In this document: positions 33,407-42,602 of the stretch, one piece after another
Position numbering within the stretch: the first letter of the stretch is position 1
Layout: every line of letters begins with the position of its first letter
Origin: an uncultured Pelagibacteraceae bacterium
GTDB taxonomy: Bacteria > Pseudomonadota > Alphaproteobacteria > Pelagibacterales > Pelagibacteraceae
NCBI GenBank assembly: GCA_902623215.1
Contig: CACNSS010000007.1
Location: forward strand, 1 to 56,251
Direction of reading: 5' to 3'
DNA length: 56,251 nt
The notes under the pieces: generated by a model
Seen by the model: the letters and a program-made list of their open reading frames with translations, nothing else
Database searches by the model: none
Told to the model about the DNA's origin: nothing
Program-made: the position numbers and the translations under genes

Positions 33407-34090
33407 TTAAAGATATTTAGATACTATTTTTTCTATACCCACAAAGTCTTTTACTAAGTGGTTGTGGTAAATTTCAGTTGTATTTTTTTCAGTATAACCA
33501 TCTTCCATTAAAATAACTGGAATGCCTGCACTTTTTGCTGCATTAGCATCTGTCTCACTATCTCCGATCATTAATGATTTTTTTAAATTTCCATTAAGAA
33601 TTTCTATTACAGATATTAAGTGTCTTGGGTCAGGTTTACAATAATCAAAAGTATTATGCCCCGCTACATATTCAAAAAAATCGTAAATTCCAATTTTTTT
33701 TAATAAATCGATGGCTAAATGCTCTTGTTTATTTGTACAAACCGCCATTGAAATACCATTTTTTTTTGACCAAATTAAAAAGTCTTTAACACCGTTTATT
33801 AAAGTACTTTCATTGACAATATTTTTTCCGTAATAGTCTACGAAATCCTTAACCATTTCTTTTTTTATTTTATCATCCTGAACTTTTCCAAATTCTTTTT
33901 TTGCCTGGCCCCAAATTGATCTTCCAAGCATCGCACCAGCACCTTGTCCAACAAGATTTCTAATTTCCTCTGTTGATTTTGTTGGGTAACCAAATTTATT
34001 CATGACATGATTGTGTGCACGCATTAGATCCGGTGCTGTATCAACTAATGTTCCATCTAAGTCAAAGAGAATTGTTAATTTTTCTTTCAT
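33407..34090 (-). CDS. gph: HAD family hydrolase, phosphoglycolate phosphatase-like
   Basis: A 227-residue HAD phosphatase. Motif I FDLDGTLVDTAPDLM with nucleophile Asp11 and acid/base Asp13, motif II CTNKQ, and motif III/IV KPDPRHL ... MIGDSETDANAAKSAG are intact, and the helical cap between residues ~15 and ~90 is of the Gph type. It probably removes 2-phosphoglycolate formed during DNA repair or oxygenation, although this family has broad specificity. It lies 54 bp upstream of prpD on the same strand and may share its transcript. Confidence 0.82.
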   Translation of the reverse strand: MKEKLTILFDLDGTLVDTAPDLMRAHNHVMNKFGYPTKSTEEIRNLVGQGAGAMLGRSIWGQAKKEFGKVQDDKIKKEMVKDFVDYYGKNIVNESTLINGVKDFLIWSKKNGISMAVCTNKQEHLAIDLLKKIGIYDFFEYVAGHNTFDYCKPDPRHLISVIEILNGNLKKSLMIGDSETDANAAKSAGIPVILMEDGYTEKNTTEIYHNHLVKDFVGIEKIVSKYL

Positions 34091-34161
34091 AGATAAAAGT
34101 ATTTTTAAGAAATATTTTGTGAATTAAGAAACATATATACATAATATAAAGATTTTCATAG

Positions 34162-34779
34162 ATGAAACAGTTAAATTTACAAAAGCAACAGAATAATCTG
34201 AGAAATAAATTTTTAAAATTTGGTGTAAAAATGATAGGCCCAGAAACAATTTACTTTTCAAAAGACACTAGGATTGGAAAAAATGTTACTATTGAACCAT
34301 ATGTTGTTTTTGGTGCAAAAGTTAGAATAGGCAATAATGTGACTATAAAATCTTTTTCACATTTAGAAGATTGTAAATTAGAAAATAGAGTTGAAGTAGG
34401 TCCATATGCTCGAATTAGACCTGGTTCAGTTTTAAAAGAAAATTCAAAAATTGGTAATTTTGTTGAAGTTAAAAAAAGTACAATAGGTAAAAAATCTAAG
34501 GTAAATCACCTGACTTATATCGGAGATAGTGAAATAGGTAAATTTGTGAACATTGGAGCAGGAACAATCACTTGTAATTATGATGGTATTAAAAAACACA
34601 AAACTAAAATAAAAGATAAAGTTTTTGTTGGGTCAAATTCATCACTCGTAGCTCCACTAACTATAGAGGAGAATAGTGTAATTGGTGCCGGATCTGTAAT
34701 TACAAAAAATGTTAGAAAAAAAAGTTTAGCTTTAACAAGAAGTGTGCAAACCGAGGTTAAAAATTATAAAAAGAAATAA
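34162..34779 (+). CDS. Stand-alone GlmU-type glucosamine-1-phosphate acetyltransferase domain
   Basis: A 205-residue left-handed beta-helix protein equal to only the C-terminal half of GlmU. Alignment by eye with E. coli GlmU keeps the acetyltransferase residues: Arg86 (ARIRPG), Lys104 (VEVKK), His116 and Tyr119 (NHLTYIGD), Asn130 (VNIGAGTITCNYDG) and the C-terminal LTRSVQT. The uridylyltransferase domain with its GxGTRM signature is missing, and the preceding gene is on the other strand, so no fragment exists upstream. It would acetylate GlcN-1-P; UDP-GlcNAc formation then needs a separate nucleotidyltransferase. The partner gene glmS starts 2 bp later. Confidence 0.85.
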   Translation: MKQLNLQKQQNNLRNKFLKFGVKMIGPETIYFSKDTRIGKNVTIEPYVVFGAKVRIGNNVTIKSFSHLEDCKLENRVEVGPYARIRPGSVLKENSKIGNFVEVKKSTIGKKSKVNHLTYIGDSEIGKFVNIGAGTITCNYDGIKKHKTKIKDKVFVGSNSSLVAPLTIEENSVIGAGSVITKNVRKKSLALTRSVQTEVKNYKKK

Positions 34780-34781
34780 TT

Positions 34782-36602
34782 ATGTGTGGAATAATAGGTA
34801 TCAATAGTAATAAATCAGTCTCAGCTACAATTATAAATTCTTTAAAAAAATTAGAATACAGAGGTTATGACTCAGCAGGTATTGCAACTCTTTCTAATGG
34901 TTTGATCAATGAAATTAAGTCTGAAGGTAGAGTAGATAATTTAGAAAAAAATTCTTTGGTACAGAATATGGAGGGAACAATTGGCATTGGTCATGTAAGA
35001 TGGGCTACTCATGGGTTACCAAATAGTACTAATGCACATCCACATTCTTCTCAAAACGTATCAGTTGTCCACAATGGGATAATTGAAAACTCAACATTAT
35101 TAAAAAAATTTTTATTAAGCAAAGGTCATAAGTTTAAATCTCAAACAGATACTGAGGTAATCGTTCATTTAATTACTGAAAACTTAAAGACAGAAAGTAT
35201 CACTAACTCAATTAAAAAAACTTTAAAAGCTTTGCATGGAAGTTTCGCCTTAGGAATAATATTTAAAGACAAGCCAGATTTAATTATTGGTGCAAGAAGA
35301 GGCTCTCCATTAGCTGTTGGTTACGGGCCTAATGAAAATTATTTAGGTTCTGACTCGTATGCGCTCAAATCAATGACCAACAAAATAACTTATTTAAATG
35401 ACGGAGAATTTTGTGTTATTAAAAAAGACCATGTAGAGTTTTTTAGCGAAGATGGAACTAAAATTAATAAAAAAGTTTTAGAGTTATCAAGTGAAGAGGA
35501 AAAATATGATAAAGGTGATTACAAACACTTTATGGCTAAAGAAATTGAAGAACAACCAACAACGTTAAAAAATGGCATTAAAGAATATATAGACACAGCA
35601 AACAATGATATAAATATTTATAATATTCCTTGGAAAAAAAATGAAATTTCTTCCATTACTTTAATTGGTTGTGGAACTGCTTATCATTCCTGCTTGATGG
35701 CAAAGTATTGGTTTGAAGAATTAACCTCATTAGATGTAAATATAGATATTGCATCGGAGTTTAGATATAGAAAAAATAGATTCAAAAAAGACTGTTTATA
35801 TGTTTTTGTCTCACAATCAGGAGAAACTGCTGATACTTATGCGGCGTTAGATTTGTGTAATAAAAATGGCATGAAAACTTGTGCAATAGTCAATGTTATT
35901 GAAAGTTCAATAGCAAGAGACTCTAATTTCGTTTTACCAATTCATTGTGGTGCTGAAATTGGGGTAGCATCTACGAAAGCATTTTTAGGCCAAATTCTCA
36001 TTTTGTATATTCTAGCATTAAAATTAGGTTTACAAAGATCCGATTTAGAGAAAAAAATATTTGCAAATAAATTAAAAGATTTAAGAAATTTACCAAAATT
36101 AGTCGAACAAACTTTATTGTTAGATAATAAAATACAAAATATTTCTAATACCTTTAATGAGGCTAAAGGGTCTATGTTTTTAGGAAGAGGTTTTTCATTT
36201 CCTATAGCATTGGAAGGTGCATTAAAATTAAAGGAATTATCCTACATACACGCTGAAGGTTATCCAGCTGGAGAGATGAAACATGGACCTCTAGCTTTGA
36301 TTGAAGAGGGTATGCCGGTTGTAGTATTAGCACCTAGAGATAATTATTATAAAAAAACAATTTCAAATATGCAGGAAGTAATTGCAAGAGGTGCAAAAGT
36401 ATTATTAATCACCAACAAAAGCTCTGATGAAATAATTTCTGAAAATATATGGGAAACAATAGAGGTTGAAAAGACTAATGATGATTTATTACCTTTTCTT
36501 TTAACCATCCCGCTTCAAAAACTTGCTTATTATTCAGCATTAAAAAAAGGTTATGATATAGATAAGCCTAGAAATCTTGCTAAATCAGTTACTGTAGAAT
36601 AA
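34782..36602 (+). CDS. glmS: Glutamine-fructose-6-phosphate aminotransferase (isomerizing)
   Basis: Makes glucosamine-6-phosphate from fructose-6-P and glutamine, the entry to cell-wall and LPS amino sugars. The full 606 residues include the Ntn glutaminase with catalytic Cys2 (MCGIIGI), GHVRWATHG and the two SIS isomerase domains (LIGCGTAYHSC, SQSGETADT, GRGFSFPIALEGALKLKE) and C-terminal KSVTVE. No glmS ribozyme was seen: only 2 bp separate it from the upstream acetyltransferase gene, which fits joint control. Confidence 0.96.
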   Translation: MCGIIGINSNKSVSATIINSLKKLEYRGYDSAGIATLSNGLINEIKSEGRVDNLEKNSLVQNMEGTIGIGHVRWATHGLPNSTNAHPHSSQNVSVVHNGIIENSTLLKKFLLSKGHKFKSQTDTEVIVHLITENLKTESITNSIKKTLKALHGSFALGIIFKDKPDLIIGARRGSPLAVGYGPNENYLGSDSYALKSMTNKITYLNDGEFCVIKKDHVEFFSEDGTKINKKVLELSSEEEKYDKGDYKHFMAKEIEEQPTTLKNGIKEYIDTANNDINIYNIPWKKNEISSITLIGCGTAYHSCLMAKYWFEELTSLDVNIDIASEFRYRKNRFKKDCLYVFVSQSGETADTYAALDLCNKNGMKTCAIVNVIESSIARDSNFVLPIHCGAEIGVASTKAFLGQILILYILALKLGLQRSDLEKKIFANKLKDLRNLPKLVEQTLLLDNKIQNISNTFNEAKGSMFLGRGFSFPIALEGALKLKELSYIHAEGYPAGEMKHGPLALIEEGMPVVVLAPRDNYYKKTISNMQEVIARGAKVLLITNKSSDEIISENIWETIEVEKTNDDLLPFLLTIPLQKLAYYSALKKGYDIDKPRNLAKSVTVE

Positions 36603-36612
36603 TTTAGAAATA

Positions 36613-37386
36613 ATGATTGCTGATTTTACAAAATTAAAAAATTCTCTAAAAAAATTTTCAAAAAATAAACCATTTAATTACTGTGTAATTGATAATTTTT
36701 TTGACTCTAAGCTTGCAAAAAGATTAGAGAAAGATTTTCCAAAATATAATTCAAAAATTTGGCATGAATACAAAAATCCTTTAGAGATAAAAAAAACTTG
36801 TAATAATTGGAATATTTTTCCAAAAGATACTTATAAAACTTTCGATTATCTTAATTCGATTAGTTTTGTATCAATACTTCAAAAATATATTTCAAAAAAT
36901 AAAATTTTCACTGATATTGGCTTGAATGGTGGCGGTTGGCACATTCATAAAAAAGGTGGAAAACTTAATATGCATTTGGATTACTCAATCCATCCTAAAC
37001 TTAATTTCCAAAGAAAATTAAATTTGATAATATACTTAAATTCAAAATGGAAAGATAAATGGGGAGGATCATTAGGTTTTTGGGAAAATAAAAGTTCAAA
37101 AAATCCTGGTAAACTTGTTAAATCTATTTTGCCTAAATTTAATAGGGCAGTAATTTTTGATACAACTCAAAATAGTTGGCATGGACTGGCAGAACCCGTA
37201 AGATGTCCCAAAAACCAATTTAGAAAAAGTTTAGCAATTTATTATTTATGTAAAAAACAAAAGAATGCTCAAAAAAGAGGAAAAGCCCTGTTTAGTCCTT
37301 TAGAGACTCAAAAAAGGGATAAAAAAGTTTTAAAATTGATAAAATTAAGATCATCAGCGAAAACAGCTCAAAAAGTTTATAGATAG
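36613..37386 (+). CDS. 2-oxoglutarate/Fe(II) oxygenase, prolyl-4-hydroxylase-like
   Basis: A 257-residue cupin-fold dioxygenase. The iron triad is His121-x-Asp123 (MHLDYS) and His190 (SWHGL), with Arg204 (FRKSLA) positioned to bind 2-oxoglutarate. The C-terminus is strongly basic (many Lys/Arg from residue ~213). Such proteins are common in SAR11 beside glycan genes and may hydroxylate a peptide, sugar or lipid; substrate unknown. It begins 10 bp after glmS, so is probably in the glmS transcript. Confidence 0.82.
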   Translation: MIADFTKLKNSLKKFSKNKPFNYCVIDNFFDSKLAKRLEKDFPKYNSKIWHEYKNPLEIKKTCNNWNIFPKDTYKTFDYLNSISFVSILQKYISKNKIFTDIGLNGGGWHIHKKGGKLNMHLDYSIHPKLNFQRKLNLIIYLNSKWKDKWGGSLGFWENKSSKNPGKLVKSILPKFNRAVIFDTTQNSWHGLAEPVRCPKNQFRKSLAIYYLCKKQKNAQKRGKALFSPLETQKRDKKVLKLIKLRSSAKTAQKVYR

Positions 37387-37409
37387 TAATGTCAATTTAT
37401 CTATCTGTA

Positions 37410-37437
37410 TTGATAATAAGCAAAATATCTGTATAAC
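37410..37437 (+). promoter_or_regulatory. Promoter of the DAHP synthase gene
   Basis: TTGATA (37410-37415), a 16-bp spacer and TATAAC (37432-37437). The ATG at 37453 is 15 nt beyond, with AGGG in between as a modest ribosome site. Each hexamer matches consensus at 5 of 6 bases. Confidence 0.5.
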
Positions 37438-37452
37438 AATTTAGGGTTGTAA

Positions 37453-38832
37453 ATGAAAAATTGGAAAATTAACAGTTGGAGAAAATTTCCGGTAAAACAT
37501 ATTCCGGAATATCTAAATAAAAAAGAATTAGAACAAGTCTTAGGTAAGATAAAAAACTTTCCACCGCTCGTCTTTGCTGGTGAAACAAGACATTTAAAAC
37601 AACAACTTGCAGAAGTGGTAGACGGAAAAGCTTTTTTACTCCAAGGTGGTGATTGTGCTGAGAGTTTTGCTGAATTTAATCCAGATAATATTAGAGATAC
37701 CTTTAAAATAATTTTGCAAATGTCTTTGGTGTTAACTTACTCTGCCTCACTGCCAGTTATTAAGTTGGGTAGAATAGCGGGTCAATTTGCAAAACCGAGG
37801 AGTGCCCCAACTGAGAAACAAGGTGATTTAGAACTTCCAAGTTATTTAGGCGATAATGTCAATGGAATAGAGTTTACTGAGAAAGCAAGAGAACATGATC
37901 CAAAAAGACTTTTCAGAGCTTACTCTCAATCTGCATCAACTTTAAATTTGTTAAGAGCTTTTTCAAAAGGAGGTTTTGCGGATTTAAATAAAGTTCATTT
38001 GTGGAATTTAGATTACATAAAAAAAAGTCCTCAAGCTAAGAAATTTAAAGATTTGGAAGACAAGATTGCTGATGCTTTAGCATTCATGTCAGCCTGTGGA
38101 ATTACATCAGATTTTAATAATAGATTGTATACAGTCAATTTCTGGACATCACATGAGGCTTTACATTTACCTTTTGAGGAAAGTATGACTAGAATAGACT
38201 CCACAACCGGAGAGTACCACGATACATCTGCTCACTTTGTTTGGATAGGTGATAGAACAAGACAATTAGATGGAGGACATGTCGAATTTTGTAGAGGTAT
38301 AGAAAATCCAATAGGAATTAAATGTGGCCCTACAAGTAAACCGGAGGAAATAGTAAAAATTTGCAATTTGATAAGCCCAAAAAATGAAAAGGGTAAGATT
38401 ACATTAATATCTAGATTTGGACATGATTCAGTTGAAAAATTTTTACCTAAACTTGTAAGAACTATTAAGAAAGAAGGTTTAAATGTAATTTGGTCTTGTG
38501 ATCCAATGCATGGAAATACAATCAAATCTACATCAGGTTTTAAAACTAGACCTTTTAATAGAATCTTAAAAGAAGTAAGAGATGTATTTGCAGTTCACCA
38601 AAGTGAGGGTTCATACGCAGGAGGCTTACATATCGAAATGACAGGTCAAAATGTGACAGAATGTACTGGTGGAGCTAGAAAAATTTCTGATGCCGATTTA
38701 TCAAGTAGATACCACACTCATTGTGATCCAAGGCTTAACGCAGACCAAGCCTTAGAGTTAGCATTTTTAATATCAGATGAGATTAAAAAGAATAGCAGTT
38801 ATTCGAAAAATTCTATTCAAGTGGCATCTTGA
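37453..38832 (+). CDS. 3-deoxy-7-phosphoheptulonate synthase, class II
   Basis: First enzyme of the shikimate pathway, joining PEP and erythrose-4-phosphate. The 459-residue protein is of the plant-type class II family: FPPLVFAGETRHLKQQLAEVVDGKAFLLQGGDCAESF at the start, GRIAGQFAKPRSAPTE, the metal-binding cysteine in GGDCAES, NPIGIKCGPTSKPEE, WSCDPMHGNT and ECTGGARKISDADL. There is no regulatory chorismate-mutase fusion. It is transcribed from its own promoter after the oxygenase gene. Confidence 0.95.
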   Translation: MKNWKINSWRKFPVKHIPEYLNKKELEQVLGKIKNFPPLVFAGETRHLKQQLAEVVDGKAFLLQGGDCAESFAEFNPDNIRDTFKIILQMSLVLTYSASLPVIKLGRIAGQFAKPRSAPTEKQGDLELPSYLGDNVNGIEFTEKAREHDPKRLFRAYSQSASTLNLLRAFSKGGFADLNKVHLWNLDYIKKSPQAKKFKDLEDKIADALAFMSACGITSDFNNRLYTVNFWTSHEALHLPFEESMTRIDSTTGEYHDTSAHFVWIGDRTRQLDGGHVEFCRGIENPIGIKCGPTSKPEEIVKICNLISPKNEKGKITLISRFGHDSVEKFLPKLVRTIKKEGLNVIWSCDPMHGNTIKSTSGFKTRPFNRILKEVRDVFAVHQSEGSYAGGLHIEMTGQNVTECTGGARKISDADLSSRYHTHCDPRLNADQALELAFLISDEIKKNSSYSKNSIQVAS

Positions 38833-38871
38833 TCTATTGCTTTAAATTTTAAGATTGTTAAATATTACCCT

Positions 38872-39609
38872 ATGAATCCTAAAGAAAAAGTAAAATATAT
38901 ATCAAATTGGATCAAATCATACGTTGATCAAATGCCATCTAAAGCTCAAGCTTTGATAATTGGTATTTCAGGAGGAATCGACTCATCTGTATCAAGTACA
39001 TTAAGCGCGATGACAGGTTTAAAAACTATTGTTTTGACTATGCCCATTAAGCAAATAGAAAACCAACATGATTTGAGTTTAAAACATCAACAATGGTTAG
39101 TAAAAAAATTTAAAAATGTAGAGGCACACACTATAAGTTTAGATAAATTATTTGAGACATTTTCATCAACATTAAATAAATTTGATAACGAACACGGGTT
39201 TGCAAATTCAAGAGCAAGATTGAGAATGACAACTCTTTATCAAGTAGCAGCAGCCAATAAAGGAATAGTTGTTGGAACGGGTAATAAAGTAGAGGACTTT
39301 GGAGTTGGATTTTACACAAAATATGGAGATGGGGGAGTTGATATTTCTCCAATAGCAGATTGTAATAAAACTGAAGTTTGGGAAATTGGGAAAGAACTTG
39401 GAATATTGCAAGAGATTATCGATGCTGCTCCAACAGATGGTCTCTGGGATGATGGGAGAACTGATGAGGGTCAGTTAGGTTTTGACTATCAAGCTCTAGA
39501 AGATGCAATGAAGAATCCTAATTCTCCACATAAAGCAGAATACGAAAAAATTAGAAAACAAAATATGCATAAAATGGAGCCTATTCCAGTATGCAAAATT
39601 CCTAGTTAA
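38872..39609 (+). CDS. nadE: NAD+ synthase, ammonia-dependent
   Basis: Converts nicotinate adenine dinucleotide to NAD+ with ATP and ammonia. The ATP-pyrophosphatase signature SGGIDSS lies at residues ~33-39, and the conserved VVGTGNKVEDFGVGFYTKYGDGGVDISPIADCNKTEVWEIGKELG block is characteristic of NadE. At 245 residues it lacks a glutaminase domain, so free ammonia is the nitrogen donor. It lies 40 bp after the DAHP synthase. Confidence 0.93.
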   Translation: MNPKEKVKYISNWIKSYVDQMPSKAQALIIGISGGIDSSVSSTLSAMTGLKTIVLTMPIKQIENQHDLSLKHQQWLVKKFKNVEAHTISLDKLFETFSSTLNKFDNEHGFANSRARLRMTTLYQVAAANKGIVVGTGNKVEDFGVGFYTKYGDGGVDISPIADCNKTEVWEIGKELGILQEIIDAAPTDGLWDDGRTDEGQLGFDYQALEDAMKNPNSPHKAEYEKIRKQNMHKMEPIPVCKIPS

Positions 39610-39660
39610 TCAATTAGATTAACAAATCATTAAATAAGGTATATTTCTTAATCAAGTGAA

Positions 39661-41004
39661 ATGGATATTTTTTTAACAAACAATTTAACAAATAAAAAAG
39701 AGCAATTCATCCCGATACAAAAAAAAAATATCGGCATGTATGTTTGTGGACCGACAGTTTATGATGATCCACATATTGGGAATGCAAGACCACTAATTAT
39801 TTTTGACATTCTTTTTAAGATTTTAAAAAATAATTTTTCAAAAGTCACATATGTAAGAAACATCACAGATATTGATGATAAGATTATTTTATCTTCACAA
39901 AAACTTAAAATATCGACAAAAGAGTTGACTGAAAAAATAACTAAAAGTTTTTTCGAAGACTGTAAATTTTTAAATTGTGAGGATCCTACTCATCAACCCA
40001 AAGCGACTGAGCATATAGATCTAATGATTCAAATGATTAATGATTTAATTAAAAAAGGTTACGCATATGAAAACAATAAACATGTATATTTTGAGGTAAA
40101 AAAATTTTCTGAGTATGGAAAATTATCAAATAAAAAGTTAGAAGATTTAATTGCAGGTTCGAGAGTTGAAATAAGTGACAATAAAAGAAACTCTGAGGAT
40201 TTTGTGTTATGGAAGCCGTCAATTAAAGATGAACCTTCTTGGGAATCTCCTTGGGGACCAGGTAGACCAGGATGGCATTTAGAATGTTCTGCTATGTCAA
40301 AAAAACTTTTAGGTGATAAATTTGATATACATGGTGGTGGTATTGATTTAATTTTTCCTCACCACGAAAATGAAATTGCTCAATCTAGATGTGCTAATGA
40401 TACTGAAGTTTTTGCTAACTTTTGGATTCATAATGCCTTTATAACAATGTCGAATGAAAAAATGGCCAAGTCTCAAGGTAATATCTTAAAGATAAAAGAC
40501 TTTAGAAAAAAAATGAGTGGTCAAATAATCAGGTTAGCACTGATGAGTGCACATTACAGACAACCTTTAGATTGGAACGATAAATTATTAATTGATTGTA
40601 AAAATACTTTAGATAAGTGGTATCGAATAAAATTAGATAACTTCAAACCCGTAAAAGTTCCTGATGAAATATTGAAACCCTTGTACGAAGATATAAATAC
40701 CCCAGGTTATATTGCTAATCTCCATGGCTTGTATGAAAAAGCAATTAAAGATGATAACAAAGATTTATTTATATCAGCATGTAGATTTATTGGTTTATTA
40801 AATGAAACGAGTGAGCAGTGGCATAATTTTAAAAGAGATAGAGTTTCGTTAAGTGAGCCTGAAATCGAAAAAATGATAAACTTAAGAGATAAAGCTAGAG
40901 AAAATAAGGATTATAAAGAAGCTGATCGAATAAGAGATGAACTTTCAGACAAAGGTGTTTTAATAGAGGACAAAAATGGTAAAACACTGTGGAAATTTAA
41001 ATGA
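39661..41004 (+). CDS. cysS: Cysteinyl-tRNA synthetase
   Basis: Class I synthetase of 447 residues. HIGN in DDPHIGNARP and KMAKS in NEKMAKSQGN are the two ATP motifs. Zinc ligands are the Cys in YVCGPTVYD, the Cys of WHLECSAM, and a His/Glu pair in FPHHENEIAQS. The C-terminal anticodon domain is shorter than in E. coli, as in many small genomes. It overlaps cimA by 4 bp. Confidence 0.96.
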   Translation: MDIFLTNNLTNKKEQFIPIQKKNIGMYVCGPTVYDDPHIGNARPLIIFDILFKILKNNFSKVTYVRNITDIDDKIILSSQKLKISTKELTEKITKSFFEDCKFLNCEDPTHQPKATEHIDLMIQMINDLIKKGYAYENNKHVYFEVKKFSEYGKLSNKKLEDLIAGSRVEISDNKRNSEDFVLWKPSIKDEPSWESPWGPGRPGWHLECSAMSKKLLGDKFDIHGGGIDLIFPHHENEIAQSRCANDTEVFANFWIHNAFITMSNEKMAKSQGNILKIKDFRKKMSGQIIRLALMSAHYRQPLDWNDKLLIDCKNTLDKWYRIKLDNFKPVKVPDEILKPLYEDINTPGYIANLHGLYEKAIKDDNKDLFISACRFIGLLNETSEQWHNFKRDRVSLSEPEIEKMINLRDKARENKDYKEADRIRDELSDKGVLIEDKNGKTLWKFK

Positions 41005-42602
41005 GTAAGGAAAGATTATACATATTTGATACAACACTTCGAGATGGAGCTCAAACCCAAGGTGTACATTTTTCAATTGATGAAAAAACAAAGATTGCAC
41101 ATGCTTTAGATGATCTTGGTGTAGATTATATTGAAGGAGGTTGGCCAGGTGCCAATCCGGCTGATACAGAATTTTTTCAGAAAGGTTTAGATTTAAAAAA
41201 CTCTACCTTTACTGCTTTTGGAATGACCAAAAAGGCAGGACGAAGTGCTGAAAATGATCCAGGTTTGTCAGCAATCTTAAATTCTAATACTAAATCTGTT
41301 TGTTTAGTTGGAAAGTCTTGGGATTTTCATGTTGATGTTGCTTTAGGTATATCTAAAGAGGAAAATTTAGATAACATTAAAGAAACGACAAAGCATTTTG
41401 TAAAAAATAATAAAGAGTTCATGTTTGATGCAGAACATTTCTTTGACGGCTATAAGGCAAACCCCGAATATGCTTTAGCTTGTATCAAGGCTGCTTATGA
41501 TAACGGAGCTAAATGGATAGTTCTATGCGATACTAATGGTGGTACACTTCCTCATGAAGTGACTAAGATAGTAAAAGAAGTTTCAGAACATATACCTGGT
41601 GATAGTTTAGGTATTCATGCACATAATGATACTGGTAATGCTGTTGCAAATTCAATAGCAGCCGTTTTATCAGGAGTAAGACAAATTCAAGGTACTATTA
41701 ATGGCTTAGGTGAAAGATGTGGTAATGCTAATTTAATGTCAATTATTCCAAGTTTCCATCTTAAGAAAGAGTTATCAGATAAATTTGAAATAAGCATAAA
41801 AGAGAAAAATATTAAACATATTACACAATGTTCAAGGTTGCTTGATGAGATACTAAATAGAAAACCAAATAAACATTTACCATACGTTGGTGCTGCTGCG
41901 TTTTCACACAAGGGCGGTTTACATGTATCTGCTGTTCAAAAGGATCCTAAAACTTATGAGCATATAAATCCTGAAGATGTTGGTAATAATAGAAATATTG
42001 TTGTTTCTGATCAGTCAGGTAAATCAAATATCCTGTCAAGACTTAAAACAATTGGAATTGATATTAAGGAAAATGATTCTAAAGTAAAAAAACTATTAGA
42101 AGAAGTTAAAGATAGAGAATTCATTGGTTATAGTTATGATGGAGCTGATGCATCTTTTGAATTATTAGCCAGAAGAGTGATGGGAGAAATTCCAAGATAT
42201 ATCTCAATTAAGGAATACGACGTTTCAGTCTCGAAAAACAATCAAGATAAAATAGTTTCTAGAGCAAAAGCAAAATTAGAAGTTGATGGTGAGCAAATAG
42301 TTTGCGAAGGTGAGGGTAATGGACCCGTTCATGCTTTAGATAACGCTATAAGAAAAAATGTTACTAAGTTAGAAAAATATTCTGAATATTTAAAAGATTT
42401 AAAACTAGTTGACTATAAGGTAAGAATTTTAAATACAGGAACTGAAGCGACCACTAGAGTATCGATAGAAAGCACAGACTCTCAAGGAAAAAATTGGTTT
42501 ACAATCGGCGTATCACCAAACATAATTGATGCATCATTTAAAGCTCTTATTGACAGTTTAGATTTTAAATTATTCAAGGACAAAGCTCCTGCAAGTAAAT
42601 AA
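41001..42602 (+). CDS. cimA: Citramalate synthase
   Basis: Condenses pyruvate with acetyl-CoA to (R)-citramalate, a threonine-independent start to isoleucine synthesis. The 533-residue enzyme has the TIM-barrel LeuA-family motif DTTLRDGAQTQGVHF and HAHNDTGNAVANS, and the regulatory LeuA dimer domain at the C-terminus (from ~residue 400). The GAQTQG and GGWPGANPADTEFF signature separates it from LeuA/homocitrate synthases. It follows cysS with a 4-bp overlap. Confidence 0.9.
   Translation: MSKERLYIFDTTLRDGAQTQGVHFSIDEKTKIAHALDDLGVDYIEGGWPGANPADTEFFQKGLDLKNSTFTAFGMTKKAGRSAENDPGLSAILNSNTKSVCLVGKSWDFHVDVALGISKEENLDNIKETTKHFVKNNKEFMFDAEHFFDGYKANPEYALACIKAAYDNGAKWIVLCDTNGGTLPHEVTKIVKEVSEHIPGDSLGIHAHNDTGNAVANSIAAVLSGVRQIQGTINGLGERCGNANLMSIIPSFHLKKELSDKFEISIKEKNIKHITQCSRLLDEILNRKPNKHLPYVGAAAFSHKGGLHVSAVQKDPKTYEHINPEDVGNNRNIVVSDQSGKSNILSRLKTIGIDIKENDSKVKKLLEEVKDREFIGYSYDGADASFELLARRVMGEIPRYISIKEYDVSVSKNNQDKIVSRAKAKLEVDGEQIVCEGEGNGPVHALDNAIRKNVTKLEKYSEYLKDLKLVDYKVRILNTGTEATTRVSIESTDSQGKNWFTIGVSPNIIDASFKALIDSLDFKLFKDKAPASK

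Noticed and set aside
34780..34781. glmS ribozyme upstream of glmS
   Set aside because: Only 2 bp separate glmS from the preceding gene, leaving no room for a leader element.
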